Origin: Cytophagales bacterium
GTDB taxonomy: Bacteria > Bacteroidota > Bacteroidia > Cytophagales > Spirosomataceae
NCBI GenBank assembly: GCA_013298025.1
Contig: JAAFJE010000001.1
Location: 186,001-250,000 of the forward strand
DNA: 64,000 nt
Reading direction: 5' to 3'
The notes beneath the pieces are model-generated. The model saw nothing but the letters and a program-made list of their open reading frames with translations, did no database searches and was not told where the DNA came from. The translations under genes and the position numbers were made by a program. Below are positions 1 through 9,029 of the stretch, piece after piece. Every line of letters begins with the position of its first letter. Position 1 is the first letter of the stretch.

Positions 1-278
1 GTATTTGGTGATAGCTTAGTGCATCATGGCGATTTGCCTCCGATGTTTAAATGCTTTATAGAAGAAACCAATAATCCAACTGTTGTCGAAACAGTTTTCA
101 TCAATAATCAATGGGGAAGTACCCGACTTACACCTGTGGATACGCTTTTGAAAAAGATAAGCACGCATAAGCCCCGAGGAGGTTTGTTACTTTTAGCCTA
201 GAAGAACTTCCCATTAAAAACCCTGCCAAAATAGACGCTATTTTCGCCAAACTCATTCCTCTTTTACCGAAAAAATAA
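1..278 (+). pseudogene. C-terminal part of an unknown gene, probably frameshifted near its end
   Basis: The frame is open from the window edge and stops at 199-201. A second frame then reads on to a stop at 276-278 and ends IFAKLIPLLPKK. That tail closely resembles the ending IFAKIPLLPKK found just before the gene at 991, so it was probably coding. A shift of -1 or +2 between about 175 and 195 would join the two frames. The cause may be a real mutation or a sequence error. The visible piece begins VFGDSLVHHGD and I do not recognise its family. The next gene begins 9 bases after the second stop, which suggests the two were co-transcribed. Confidence 0.5.
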
Positions 279-304
279 TATTACAGATGAAAAAATACCT
301 ATTA
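255..304 (+). repeat. 50-bp perfect direct repeat, copy 1
   Basis: This stretch is identical to 959-1008. It covers the last codons of the upstream gene (ending PLLPKK and stop), the 9-base spacer and the first codons (MKKYLL) of the next gene. The pattern fits a tandem duplication of related genes. Confidence 0.85.
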
Positions 305-874
305 ATGTTATCAATCCTGTTTCTTGTTTCTTGTAAACTGTTTGGACAAGAAACAGCCATGCTGTCTAACACTAAAATGCAACCAGAATATTTTATATGG
401 ATGCACATTCGTGAAGGATTAAGGCAACTAAATTATAAAAAATGCTATGAATTTATGTTTACAGTTCGGTTTGAATTGGATAAAAAAACTGGAAATATAA
501 AGACGCTGAAGTTTTCTGAAAATATTGTTGATACAAGTATTATCCGTGTGGTTCGTAAGGCATTTATAGACACTCAAACAATTTGGATTCTCAAAAATTG
601 TAAAAAACAAAATCCATCGCTCGTGTTTTTACTACCCATTTGGATTCATATTCATAACAAAGGCTGTATTCCGATGAATACCTCTGACCCTTTTCAACCT
701 GATTATGATAGAACTTTAAAAGATTTTGCGGCTCTCATAACCTTTCCTAAAAACGAATACTCAACAGATTCAGTTGTATATAAGAATGAAACATTAATGG
801 AACGTAATAAAACAAAATTTGTCGGTATGTTACTCACTCCCATTAATATCGGTTTATCTGATGGTTATGATTGA
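287..874 (+). CDS. Unknown secreted protein, possible TonB-C-terminal-like fold
   Basis: The 195-residue product starts with a signal peptide (MKKYLLMLSILFLVSCKLFG) whose LVSC could be a lipobox, making it a candidate periplasmic or outer-membrane lipoprotein. Residues about 55-95 (FTVRFELDKKTGNIKTLKFS, then a short helix with RVVRKAF) weakly resemble the beta-alpha-beta layout of TonB C-terminal domains; this is an impression, not a firm match. The start is supported because the same upstream junction precedes the gene at 991. That gene shares the first six residues (MKKYLL) but little else. Function is unknown. Confidence 0.6.
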   Translation: MKKYLLMLSILFLVSCKLFGQETAMLSNTKMQPEYFIWMHIREGLRQLNYKKCYEFMFTVRFELDKKTGNIKTLKFSENIVDTSIIRVVRKAFIDTQTIWILKNCKKQNPSLVFLLPIWIHIHNKGCIPMNTSDPFQPDYDRTLKDFAALITFPKNEYSTDSVVYKNETLMERNKTKFVGMLLTPINIGLSDGYD

Positions 875-894
875 GGGAAGTTCTGGTAGGAACG

Positions 895-982
895 AACATT
901 CTAAGGCATTGAAAACTTAGCAAAACTTTCTAATGTTAATGATTCTATCTTCGCCAAAATTCCTCTTTTACCGAAAAAATAA
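895..982 (+). pseudogene. Remnant of a gene 3' end
   Basis: An open stretch after an in-frame stop encodes GIENLAKLSNVNDSIFAKI and then PLLPKK and stop. It matches the tail of the gene ending at 278. No start codon or full-length body precedes it, so it looks like the left-over 3' end of a paralogue whose body was lost or replaced. Confidence 0.5.
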
Positions 983-1008
983 TATTACAGATGAAAAAAT
1001 ACCTATTA
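959..1008 (+). repeat. 50-bp perfect direct repeat, copy 2
   Basis: Identical to 255-304, covering a gene tail, the 9-base spacer and the start of the gene at 991. Confidence 0.85.
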
Positions 1009-1701
1009 CCCCTGTTTGCCATATCGGGCATTTATTTCTATGCTCAGGCTCTACCCAAGCAAAATGCGGCTATCAACCAATGTGATAGCTGTGCCGTTGA
1101 GCGTCAAATACAAAAAGCCTTGAATAAAAAACGGCTGGCGTTTCATCAGAAAGTCGGCGTACTGCCTCGCTCTGTTCATACGCACTTCCAACACCTCAAC
1201 ACCACTAGCGAGGAAATCATAACCGACAGTCTGCCACACAATAAACGATTATTCAGAATCAAAAAACAATTCATCATTGCCAAAGGTACGGCTCAAACCT
1301 ACGTTGCGTTCCCTGTTGGCTTATTGCAGGTGACAACCCTTTCCAACAATACCCATCAATACAGTTGGGTCAACGAAGACTGGACTTTAGATACGACAAT
1401 GGGGCAAGGAGTGCAAATAAAAAATACGCAAAAGGATTATACGATTCAACTCTCCAATCCTGTGGTATATTCGGCAGTTTCGATGGATGAACGCTTTGTG
1501 ACGCTTTCTTTCAATGTAGGGATTGTGTATGGACAACAAATTGATACGACCATCGAGGTTGTTGAACCCAAGACAAAAGCAAAGGATAAAACGCTCATCC
1601 ATCTCAACCCAACATATACGTTTTACCTTCAAACCAAATATCTTGTATTAGATGCTGTTGTAGAAGGACGCAAAGTGCTGGCTCACCAAAAGTCTTTTTA
1701 A
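991..1701 (+). CDS. Unknown secreted protein, 236 residues
   Basis: The product has a short N-terminal signal sequence (MKKYLLPLFAISGIYFYAQA) and is therefore exported. A CDSC pair at residues about 31-34 could bind a metal or form a disulfide. The rest is rich in beta-strand-like segments without membrane helices. I do not recognise the family. The start follows the duplicated junction shared with the gene at 287. The gene converges with the minus-strand tRNA nucleotidyltransferase gene, and a strong hairpin separates them. Confidence 0.6.
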   Translation: MKKYLLPLFAISGIYFYAQALPKQNAAINQCDSCAVERQIQKALNKKRLAFHQKVGVLPRSVHTHFQHLNTTSEEIITDSLPHNKRLFRIKKQFIIAKGTAQTYVAFPVGLLQVTTLSNNTHQYSWVNEDWTLDTTMGQGVQIKNTQKDYTIQLSNPVVYSAVSMDERFVTLSFNVGIVYGQQIDTTIEVVEPKTKAKDKTLIHLNPTYTFYLQTKYLVLDAVVEGRKVLAHQKSF

Positions 1702-1711
1702 CCTCATGCCC

Positions 1712-1758
1712 AAAATTCCCTAAAAGTACTTTGCCATACAGCACTTTTAGGGAATTTT
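1712..1758. terminator. Bidirectional terminator, 16-bp stem
   Basis: A perfect inverted repeat (AAAATTCCCTAAAAGT and its complement, 15-base loop) lies between convergent genes ending at 1701 and 1761. Both flanks provide T-rich or A-rich tracts, so it can serve both strands. Confidence 0.8.
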
Positions 1759-1760
1759 CC

Positions 1761-3215
1761 TTAATTACTTGCGGTTTTCAAGGCTTCGATGATGGTGAAA
1801 TTAGCTTGTAAACCCAATTTTTTTCCCTCTTCTATCACAAAAGGAAGCCCCGATTCGAGCGTATTGGCAATTTCACCTTCTAAAATGGCTTCTCTTACGG
1901 CAATTTTGATGATACCTACTTCTTTAGAAGGTTGAATCCCAAAAATTTCCATAATCATCTCGCCTGTTACCATGGGTTGAAACTGGCGTAATTTATCTTT
2001 TTCCTCCACTTCTTTGAGTTTTTGCTCAACTATATCGAAGTTTTTGAGGTAACGCTTTACTTTTTCTCCGTTTTTAGAAGTGATGTCGGCCCTACACAAA
2101 ATCATGAGTCCTTCCAAATCTTCGCCTGCTTCAAACAAAAGTCTCCGCAAAGCCGAGTCGGTGATGGTTTCTTTGGAAAGGGCTATGGGGCGTAAATGCA
2201 GGCGTACCAAGCGTTTGACATACCGCATTTTTTCGTTGAGGGGCAAACGCATATTGGTAAAAATGGGTTTTACCATTTTTGAACCCAACTCTTCATGCCC
2301 GTGGAATGTCCAGCCTTTTTTCTTATCAAAACGTTTGGTAGCTGGTTTGGCAATGTCATGCAAAATAGCCGCCCAGCGTGTCCACAAATCGGGCGTTTTT
2401 TTGGCAACATTATCTAATACTTGTAGCGTATGATAAAAATTGTCTTTATGTCCCTTGCCTTCTTCGGTTTCAACGCCTTTGAGGAGGGTAAATTCTGGAA
2501 AAATCAAGTCCAATAAGCCACAGCTATCCAACAATTTGAAACCATACGAAGGCGTAGTGGCTAAGATAATTTTGTTTAATTCTTCTGTGATGCGTTCTTT
2601 AGAAATGATACCGATGCGTTCGTTCATTGCGATGAGTGCATCGAAGGTATCGGGGTGAATATCGAAATTCAACTGCGTAGCAAACCGCACCGCCCGCATC
2701 ATGCGTAGGGGGTCGTCTGAAAACGTAATGTCGGGTGCAAGGGGCGTTTTGATGATTTTTCTTCGCAAATCGCTTATGCCATCGAAAGGGTCTAGGAGTT
2801 GTCCGTAATCGGCAACATTCAGCGAAATTGCCATAGCGTTGATGGTAAAATCACGCCGATTTTGGTCGTCTTCGAGTGTTCCATTTTCAACGATGGGCTT
2901 GCGAGAATCTCGGTTGTACGATTCTTTTCTTGCTCCTACAAATTCTACTTCCCAATCATCAATCCGAATCATGGCAGTGCCAAAGTTTTTGAAAACTGCC
3001 AAATGCGTATCGTTGCGGTTGGTTTTTTTGGCAACCAATTCGGCCAATTCAATGCCCGACCCTACACATACGATGTCGATGTCTTTCGAGGGTCTTTGTA
3101 AAATTAAATCACGCACAAATCCCCCAACCACATACGCCGGTACTTGCAGTTGTTGGGCGGCTTGGGCAACCAATTGAAATATAGGGTTATTGTCGAGTGT
3201 TTCTTTAAAATTCAT
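1761..3215 (-). CDS. tRNA nucleotidyltransferase (CCA-adding) with HD domain
   Basis: A class II poly(A) polymerase/CCA transferase of 484 residues. The head domain shows VGGFVRDL at about residue 30 and the metal-binding DIDIV motif at about 45. RRDFTINAMA at about 120 and DPLRMMRAVRFA at about 165 are nucleotide-binding motifs of the family. The C-terminal half holds an HD phosphohydrolase motif (HTLQVLDNV followed by AAILHDIAKP). The enzyme adds or repairs the CCA end of tRNA, which matters here because the tmRNA in this window does not encode CCA. The next gene upstream on this strand (tsaC-type) begins 30 bases away and also acts on tRNA, so the pair may be one transcript. Confidence 0.9.
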   Translation of the reverse strand: MNFKETLDNNPIFQLVAQAAQQLQVPAYVVGGFVRDLILQRPSKDIDIVCVGSGIELAELVAKKTNRNDTHLAVFKNFGTAMIRIDDWEVEFVGARKESYNRDSRKPIVENGTLEDDQNRRDFTINAMAISLNVADYGQLLDPFDGISDLRRKIIKTPLAPDITFSDDPLRMMRAVRFATQLNFDIHPDTFDALIAMNERIGIISKERITEELNKIILATTPSYGFKLLDSCGLLDLIFPEFTLLKGVETEEGKGHKDNFYHTLQVLDNVAKKTPDLWTRWAAILHDIAKPATKRFDKKKGWTFHGHEELGSKMVKPIFTNMRLPLNEKMRYVKRLVRLHLRPIALSKETITDSALRRLLFEAGEDLEGLMILCRADITSKNGEKVKRYLKNFDIVEQKLKEVEEKDKLRQFQPMVTGEMIMEIFGIQPSKEVGIIKIAVREAILEGEIANTLESGLPFVIEEGKKLGLQANFTIIEALKTASN

Positions 3216-3245
3216 ACGTTTTTCAACAGCCTAAAATGATGTTGT

Positions 3246-3806
3246 TTACTTTCTGATAAAAGTAAATTCGCCGTACAATCCGAGTTTTACGATTTGCGAA
3301 GGGCTAGTTTGGGCGTTTTCTCCTTTGGGGTTTTTGAGAATATAATCCACCTGCGTAAGCAATTCGGGATGGATGTCGGTAAATTGTGTAGGAGAAGCCT
3401 CGCCCGAAAAGTTTGCCGAAGTTGATACAATGGCTCTTTCCATCCGATACACCAAACCTTTACAAAAATCGTCTTTGACCAAGCGAATGGCTATGCTGCC
3501 ATCTTCGCCAAGCACGTTGGGGGCTACGTTTTTGCCTTTCGGATAAATCACGGTCAAGGGCTTTTCGGCAAATTCTACCAAATTCCAAGCGATTTCTGGC
3601 ACTTCAATTACATACTCCGAGAGTTGTTCTATTTTAGAAATCAACACAATAAATGCCTTATTTTGAGGCCTACGTTTGATTTGCAAGATTTTATCAACGG
3701 CTTTTTCGTTACGGGCATCACAGCCCAAGCCCCAAATGGTATCGCTGGGGTATAGCAGTGTATCACCTTTTTTTAAGTGGTTTATGGCTTCTTTATATAT
3801 TTCCAT
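3246..3806 (-). CDS. tsaC: L-threonylcarbamoyladenylate synthase (Sua5/YciO/YrdC)
   Basis: The 186-residue protein is a single YrdC domain. It starts LKKGDTLLYPSDTIWGLGCD, the ATP/threonine-binding region, followed by the KRRPQNKAF stretch and the STSANFSGE motif near residue 135. It makes threonylcarbamoyl-AMP for the t6A37 modification of ANN-decoding tRNAs. The length fits the short TsaC type without a Sua5 C-terminal domain. A TATCTTTG box lies 18 bases before the start codon on this strand, so this gene and the downstream tRNA nucleotidyltransferase probably share a promoter. Confidence 0.88.
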   Translation of the reverse strand: MEIYKEAINHLKKGDTLLYPSDTIWGLGCDARNEKAVDKILQIKRRPQNKAFIVLISKIEQLSEYVIEVPEIAWNLVEFAEKPLTVIYPKGKNVAPNVLGEDGSIAIRLVKDDFCKGLVYRMERAIVSTSANFSGEASPTQFTDIHPELLTQVDYILKNPKGENAQTSPSQIVKLGLYGEFTFIRK

Positions 3807-3823
3807 CTCTCGCTATTTTTTCA

Positions 3824-3831
3824 CAAAGATA
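3824..3831 (-). promoter_or_regulatory. Bacteroidota -7 promoter element (TATCTTTG)
   Basis: On the minus strand the sequence reads TATCTTTG, matching the TAnnTTTG consensus, 18 bases upstream of the tsaC start. No good TTTG -33 box is visible. Confidence 0.5.
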
Positions 3832-3860
3832 CGAGAAAGTTTGGCATCCGTTCTAAATTG

Positions 3861-5450
3861 TTATTCGCCCACACGAGTAGCAGGCATTTGATATTGTACT
3901 TTTTTGATATAAAAACTAGCGTCTGCACCGCCAGCTTTAGCGTTATCTATGTGGCGTGTACCCCATACCAACCAATAGTCGTCATACCAGTTGCTTACAG
4001 TGGCATCTTCGTCTCGGTGGCGGTCGTTTTCGTAGGCATAAATCTCGTAAGGTTCAGGCTCGGCTATTACTTTATTGCCCTGCGTTACTTGCAAATGTAA
4101 CCTGCCTTTTTCCATAAAAGACAAATATACTTTGTCTTTTTTAGTATTTACGGTCAACTGTTCATCTAATAGCACAGAAGCTACATTGTTCATATTCATG
4201 GTGTTATCCCACAAAAGTTTCCCGTTTTTATCGAAGGCACATACAATACCATGACTGTGGCGGTATTCTATCGTTTGGCGAGTAACCATGGGCTTTGTAA
4301 ACGTATTTTGGTTACGCAACGGAACATCGACAAACACACTATTGCTAGGTGAAACACTTCCAGTATAAAAGGCTTCGGCTACGAGTAAAAAGCCTTCGGG
4401 TGTTGCTTGTAAAGGATGCAACAACACATGGTAGCTAAAATTTGATTCTCTACCAAGGCGTTTTTTCGTTTCTATTTTTTCCCGAATGCGTTCTTGGCGT
4501 TTCGGAGATAAATAACTAAAAAAGTTTTCGAGCTCATCGAAAGCATACAACTGACTTTTGTGCGTATCGCCAGCCTGAAAATGAGTCACAAAAAAGCCTC
4601 GTGCATAGTCGTTGCAGCCCTTGGTATAATTGCCTACCAGTATAGGTTGCTTGTTCGATGTGATAGATTTACCCGTGATAAAATGCAGCTTTTCCTCAGC
4701 TTGCTCGCCCAAATTGAGGGTTGCCAGTAGTTTGCCATCATACGAATAGCGTTGCACATCAAGCATACAATTGCCCTTGCGGCGGTCTTTGAGCAAAACC
4801 CATACTTCGTTGTTTTCTTCGTCGAGTTCCAAGCCACTTAGTTCAAAATATTTGCTATAAATGCCTTGCAAAGGTTTGGTGCTTTGGTTGAAAAAAGAAA
4901 ACGATAACACCACAGGTCTATCCATAAACGAACCTCCAACAAAAGCCGTATTGCCCAATACCTTGAAATAGCTCGCTACACGCAAGCCTACCAATTTGCC
5001 CGAAAATTCTTCGGTTTCGCCAAGCTGTAAATCCAAACGCAGAATTTTGATATTCTCTGATTCGGGTTCGGCGAGTAGCCAGAAATAATACTGTTCGTTT
5101 TGGTAACTAAGCAGGGGTTCATACAACACGGGTATGGTATAAGAAACTTTCCATAGTTCTTTGAAAGACGAATCGAGTCGAATAAAATCCCACGTAACTT
5201 CTCGTTTGAAACCTTGTTCTTTTTCTAATGTAACCAACAAGCCTTGTTCTTTCAAGGGCAACAAATGGCAATATTCTTGCCCTTTGCCTTCTTTCAAAAA
5301 CTCTAGTTGTTGCACTTGTCGCCATTGAGCCAGCACAGGATTGAGGGCCACACCATGCCATAAAATGAAAGTAAAAAACACCATGCTTGCCGTCCTAAAC
5401 GACCGAGAACGTACTGCTTGATGGCGTGCGAGGTTATACAGCTTTTTCAT
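3861..5450 (-). CDS. Unknown exported protein, probable beta-propeller
   Basis: The 529-residue product has a basic N-terminus followed by a hydrophobic segment (about residues 20-42, ending NPVLAQW), consistent with a signal peptide or anchor. The body is a run of strand-rich segments of about 40-50 residues with recurring patterns such as NIKILRLDL and VWVLLKDRR. This suggests a propeller that binds or scaffolds rather than a clear enzyme. I find no catalytic motif. It lies between tsaC (same strand) and argS (divergent). Function is unknown. Confidence 0.6.
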   Translation of the reverse strand: MKKLYNLARHQAVRSRSFRTASMVFFTFILWHGVALNPVLAQWRQVQQLEFLKEGKGQEYCHLLPLKEQGLLVTLEKEQGFKREVTWDFIRLDSSFKELWKVSYTIPVLYEPLLSYQNEQYYFWLLAEPESENIKILRLDLQLGETEEFSGKLVGLRVASYFKVLGNTAFVGGSFMDRPVVLSFSFFNQSTKPLQGIYSKYFELSGLELDEENNEVWVLLKDRRKGNCMLDVQRYSYDGKLLATLNLGEQAEEKLHFITGKSITSNKQPILVGNYTKGCNDYARGFFVTHFQAGDTHKSQLYAFDELENFFSYLSPKRQERIREKIETKKRLGRESNFSYHVLLHPLQATPEGFLLVAEAFYTGSVSPSNSVFVDVPLRNQNTFTKPMVTRQTIEYRHSHGIVCAFDKNGKLLWDNTMNMNNVASVLLDEQLTVNTKKDKVYLSFMEKGRLHLQVTQGNKVIAEPEPYEIYAYENDRHRDEDATVSNWYDDYWLVWGTRHIDNAKAGGADASFYIKKVQYQMPATRVGE

Positions 5451-5558
5451 AGTTTAGTGTATTTAAAATCTCTTAACAAGTTACATATTTCGGTTTGGTT
5501 GCCCAAGAAAAGCTTCGATGTTTTCGTATATCCTATGGTGAAAGCGACGGATTTTGGC

Positions 5559-5566
5559 TAATTTTG
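5559..5566 (+). promoter_or_regulatory. Possible -7 element for argS (TAATTTTG)
   Basis: TAATTTTG matches TAnnTTTG and sits 24 bases before the argS start codon. The -33 element is not clear. Confidence 0.4.
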
Positions 5567-5590
5567 CACCGTGAAAATATAATGTAGCCA

Positions 5591-7369
5591 ATGAATATCG
5601 AAAAAACCTTACAAAACAGTATCCAAACAGCCCTCAAACAACTTTTTGAGGTAGAAGAAAACCATATTGCACTGCAACCCACCCGCAAAGATTTTGAAGG
5701 ATTTTACACCTTTGTAGTCTTTCCTTATGTAAAAGCACTACGAAAATCTCCACAGGAAATTGGCAATGGTATTGGAAATTATTTGTTAGAAAACACTTCG
5801 ATTGTAAGTGGCTTCAATGTAATTCAAGGCTTTTTGAATATTTCTATTGCCGATGCTACTTGGTTGAATGTGTTCAATCAAATCAGTCAGGATACCACTT
5901 TTGGACAACTGCCTGCCAACAACGAAACGGTGATGGTCGAGTACTCGTCGCCCAATACCAACAAGCCTTTGCACCTCGGACACCTTAGAAACAATTTTTT
6001 AGGGTATTCTGTTGCACAAATTCTTTCGGCTTGTGGCTACAATGTGGTAAAAGCCAACCTTGTCAACGACCGTGGTATCCACATTTGTAAGTCGATGTTG
6101 GCTTACCAAAAATTTGGTGCAGGCGAAACGCCCGAAACGGCTGGCATGAAGGGCGATAAATTGGTGGGGAAATATTACGTAGAATTTGATAAGCACTACA
6201 AAGCCGAAATTGATGCTCTCAAAGCCCAAGGTGTCGAAGAAGAAAAAGCAAAAAAAGAAGCTCCTTTGATGCTCGAAGCCCAAGAGATGCTGCGTAAATG
6301 GGAACAAAACGATGCCGAAACGGTAGCCTTGTGGGAAACCATGAATACTTGGGTTTTTGCTGGTTTCGACGAAACTTACCGCAAAATGGGCGTAAGTTTT
6401 GATAAAATTTACAAAGAATCGAATACTTATTTGTTGGGTAAAGAAACCGTAGAAGAGGGATTAGCCGCTGGCGTTTTCTTCAAAAAAGAAGATGGCTCGG
6501 TATGGATTGACCTGACAGACGAAGGACTCGACCAAAAATTGGTATTGAGAAAAGATGGTACGTCGGTGTATATTACGCAAGACATGGGAACTGCCGATTT
6601 GAAATACAAAGATTTCGGTATGTCGCAGTCGATTTATGTAGTGGGCAACGAGCAGGATTATCATTTCGAGGTCTTGTTTAAAATCTTGAAAAAACTGGGT
6701 CGTCCTTATGCCAATGGTTGCTATCATTTGAGCTACGGCATGGTTGATTTGCCTTCTGGCAAAATGAAATCGAGAGAAGGCACGGTAGTTGATGCCGACG
6801 ATTTGATTGCCGAAATGCAAGATACAGCCCGTGAACGCACCAACGAATTGGGTAAAATCGACGGTTTTACGACCGCCGAAGCCGAAGAATTGTATCATAC
6901 CTTGGCAATGGGTGCGTTGAAATATTTCTTATTAAAAGTTGACCCGAAAAAACGAATGCTCTTCAATCCACAAGAATCTATTGATTTCCAAGGAAATACA
7001 GGGCCATTTGTACAATACACACACGCTCGTATCTGCTCGATTCTGAAAAAAGCCGAAACCTTGGGCGTACTATTGGATAAACCAAGCGAATATAGTACTT
7101 TGCATGAAGTAGAAAGAGAAATTGTTTTTGCTTTGAGTACCTTTCCGCAAAAAATTGCCGATGCAGGCAGAGAGTACTCGCCTGCCTTGATTGCACAATA
7201 TGTGTATGATTTGGCTAAATCGTACAACAGGTTATTTGCGGAGTTGAGTATTTTCAATGCAGAAAGTGAGGCGGCTATGCAGTTTAGGGTGCAATTATCC
7301 AAAGTTGTTGGCGAAACAATTAAGAAAGGAATGGCGTTATTAGGTATAAAAGTACCTACCCGTATGTAA
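5591..7369 (+). CDS. argS: Arginyl-tRNA synthetase
   Basis: A class I aminoacyl-tRNA synthetase of 592 residues that charges tRNA-Arg. The N-terminal Add-1 domain (about 1-110) recognises the tRNA elbow. The HIGH motif appears as HLGH inside SPNTNKPLHLGHLRNN near residue 125. The KMSKS-equivalent is KMKSREGTVVD near 395, with the Lys shift typical of ArgRS. The C-terminal all-alpha DALR domain (about 470-592) includes FVQYTHARICSI. Length is normal. The glutathione peroxidase gene begins 42 bases after the stop on the same strand. Confidence 0.96.
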   Translation: MNIEKTLQNSIQTALKQLFEVEENHIALQPTRKDFEGFYTFVVFPYVKALRKSPQEIGNGIGNYLLENTSIVSGFNVIQGFLNISIADATWLNVFNQISQDTTFGQLPANNETVMVEYSSPNTNKPLHLGHLRNNFLGYSVAQILSACGYNVVKANLVNDRGIHICKSMLAYQKFGAGETPETAGMKGDKLVGKYYVEFDKHYKAEIDALKAQGVEEEKAKKEAPLMLEAQEMLRKWEQNDAETVALWETMNTWVFAGFDETYRKMGVSFDKIYKESNTYLLGKETVEEGLAAGVFFKKEDGSVWIDLTDEGLDQKLVLRKDGTSVYITQDMGTADLKYKDFGMSQSIYVVGNEQDYHFEVLFKILKKLGRPYANGCYHLSYGMVDLPSGKMKSREGTVVDADDLIAEMQDTARERTNELGKIDGFTTAEAEELYHTLAMGALKYFLLKVDPKKRMLFNPQESIDFQGNTGPFVQYTHARICSILKKAETLGVLLDKPSEYSTLHEVEREIVFALSTFPQKIADAGREYSPALIAQYVYDLAKSYNRLFAELSIFNAESEAAMQFRVQLSKVVGETIKKGMALLGIKVPTRM

Positions 7370-7411
7370 GCCAAAGTTGCATGAGGTGTTGGGCCATTCT
7401 TTGACAATCAA

Positions 7412-8038
7412 ATGAAAAAAACCGTTGTTATTCTTTCATTATTTATCCTCACAATTATGATACTAAAATTGTTGAAATTAGGGAGTTTGCTTGGTGCATT
7501 AGCCCTACCTTTTACCCAAAGTACCATCGAGTCGAAGCCCGAAGGCGTAGTGACTCCGGCTGGTAAAAACTTGTACGATTTCACGGTAAAGTCGTTAGAT
7601 GGAAAAAATGTGGACTTGTCGATTTACAAAGGCAAAAAAGTGATTGTCCTCAATACGGCTTCTAAATGTGGCTTTACACCTCAATATGCCGACTGGGAAA
7701 CTTTCTACAAAGCCAACAAAGACAAAGTGGTTGTATTGGGCTTTCCATCGAATGAGTTTGGTGGACAAGAACCAGGTTCTGACCAAGAGATTTCATCTTT
7801 TTGCCAGAAAAATTACGGCGTAACTTTCCCGATGTTTTCTAAGGTTGTCGTGAAAGGTGAAGGCAAATGCGATTTATACAAATGGCTCACAACCAAAGAA
7901 TTGAATGGTTGGAACGAAAAAGAGCCTTCTTGGAATTTTTGCAAATACCTCATCAACGAAAAAGGTGAACTGACGCATTTCTTCGCTTCAAAAATAAAAC
8001 CTACCGACAAGGAGTTTTTGGAAGCTTTAGCGAAATAA
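7412..8038 (+). CDS. Glutathione peroxidase-family thiol peroxidase, membrane-anchored or exported
   Basis: A 208-residue peroxidase with the full catalytic set: Cys86 in NTASKCGFTP, Gln119 in NEFGGQEPG, and Trp174-Asn175 in WNFCKYL. Cys131 in SSFCQKNYGVTFP is a likely resolving cysteine, which fits thioredoxin-dependent members better than glutathione-dependent ones. The first 33 residues form a hydrophobic segment, so the enzyme probably acts in the periplasm or anchored in the inner membrane. It reduces hydrogen or organic peroxides. A strong terminator follows the gene. Confidence 0.9.
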   Translation: MKKTVVILSLFILTIMILKLLKLGSLLGALALPFTQSTIESKPEGVVTPAGKNLYDFTVKSLDGKNVDLSIYKGKKVIVLNTASKCGFTPQYADWETFYKANKDKVVVLGFPSNEFGGQEPGSDQEISSFCQKNYGVTFPMFSKVVVKGEGKCDLYKWLTTKELNGWNEKEPSWNFCKYLINEKGELTHFFASKIKPTDKEFLEALAK

Positions 8039-8050
8039 AACATTTGATTG

Positions 8051-8095
8051 AGGTGTTTTGAGTGCAACGCATCGCTCGAAACACCTTATTTTTTT
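8051..8095 (+). terminator. Terminator after the glutathione peroxidase gene
   Basis: AGGTGTTTTGAG pairs with CTCGAAACACCT across a 12-base loop and is followed by TTATTTTTTT. Its position argues against any start for the next gene before 8121. Confidence 0.85.
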
Positions 8096-8120
8096 ACCAT
8101 CCTCATCTTCTTTTTTCCTC

Positions 8121-9023
8121 ATGAAACATTGGATTGCCGCAGCACGCCCTCGTACCTTACCTTTGGCTTTGGCGAGTATTTTGATGGGCAGTTTTTTGGC
8201 GGCTGCCAAACATCAGTTTTCTTGGTCAATTTTTAGCTTGGCTGTAGCCACCACCACTTTTCTGCAAGTCCTTTCTAATTTTGCAAACGACTATGGCGAT
8301 ACCGTGAGTGGTGTCGATAATGCCGAACGTACCGTTGCTACACGGGCCGTACAAACGGGCGTAATTACCCGTGAACAAATGCGATTTGCCATTATTCTCA
8401 TGTCGATTGTGTCGTTTGTGACGGGTTCTTGGCTGATTGCCAAAGGACTGGCAGGCACCGATTTACAAACCGTTTTGATGTTTTTCGGCTTAGGGGCTTT
8501 GTCTATCGTAGCCGCCATTACCTATACCGTTGGCAAGCGACCTTATGGCTACATGGGCTTGGGCGATATTTCAGTATTGATTTTCTTCGGCTGGGTGGGC
8601 GTATTGGGTACGTATTTTTTACATACCAAAAGCATGGACTGGTCGCTGTTTTTGCCCGCTACTTCTTGCGGTTTGTTTGCCGTAGGTGTACTGAATATCA
8701 ACAATATCCGTGACATAGAATCCGATACCAAAACAGGCAAAAACTCTATTCCTGTGCGTTTGGGCAAAGACAAAGCCGTTATTTACCATTGGTTTTTGTT
8801 GCTCACAGGCTTTGTTTGTGCCGTCATTTACACGCTATGGGTATCGGCAAACGCATCTTGGATTCACTGGATTTTTGTGATAACCTTGCCCCTTTTAATC
8901 AAAATTGGACAAGGTGTTTCGGCTGGACAAAAGCCTGCCGAAATAGACCCTTTCCTTAAAAGAATGGCACTCACCACCCTGTTGTTTGTGATAACTTTTG
9001 GCTTAGGACAAATACTGGGATAA
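8121..9023 (+). CDS. menA: 1,4-dihydroxy-2-naphthoate polyprenyltransferase
   Basis: A UbiA-family integral membrane prenyltransferase of 300 residues with about eight or nine hydrophobic segments. It shows the first Asp-rich prenyl-diphosphate motif NFANDYGDTVSG and the second NNIRDIESDTKTGK. It joins a polyprenyl chain to dihydroxynaphthoate in menaquinone synthesis. I chose ATG 8121 (MKHWIAAARPRTLPLA) because the typical MenA N-terminus begins there and an upstream start at 8058 would lie inside the preceding terminator. No other men gene is in the window. Confidence 0.92.
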   Translation: MKHWIAAARPRTLPLALASILMGSFLAAAKHQFSWSIFSLAVATTTFLQVLSNFANDYGDTVSGVDNAERTVATRAVQTGVITREQMRFAIILMSIVSFVTGSWLIAKGLAGTDLQTVLMFFGLGALSIVAAITYTVGKRPYGYMGLGDISVLIFFGWVGVLGTYFLHTKSMDWSLFLPATSCGLFAVGVLNINNIRDIESDTKTGKNSIPVRLGKDKAVIYHWFLLLTGFVCAVIYTLWVSANASWIHWIFVITLPLLIKIGQGVSAGQKPAEIDPFLKRMALTTLLFVITFGLGQILG

Positions 9024-9029
9024 TATTTA

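Noticed and set aside
6461-7407. Long minus-strand open frames of 145 and 170 codons
   Set aside because: They are antisense to argS, whose motifs are unambiguous; no independent signal supports them.
8058-8120. Upstream start for menA
   Set aside because: The extra 21 codons overlap a strong terminator and do not resemble the MenA N-terminus.
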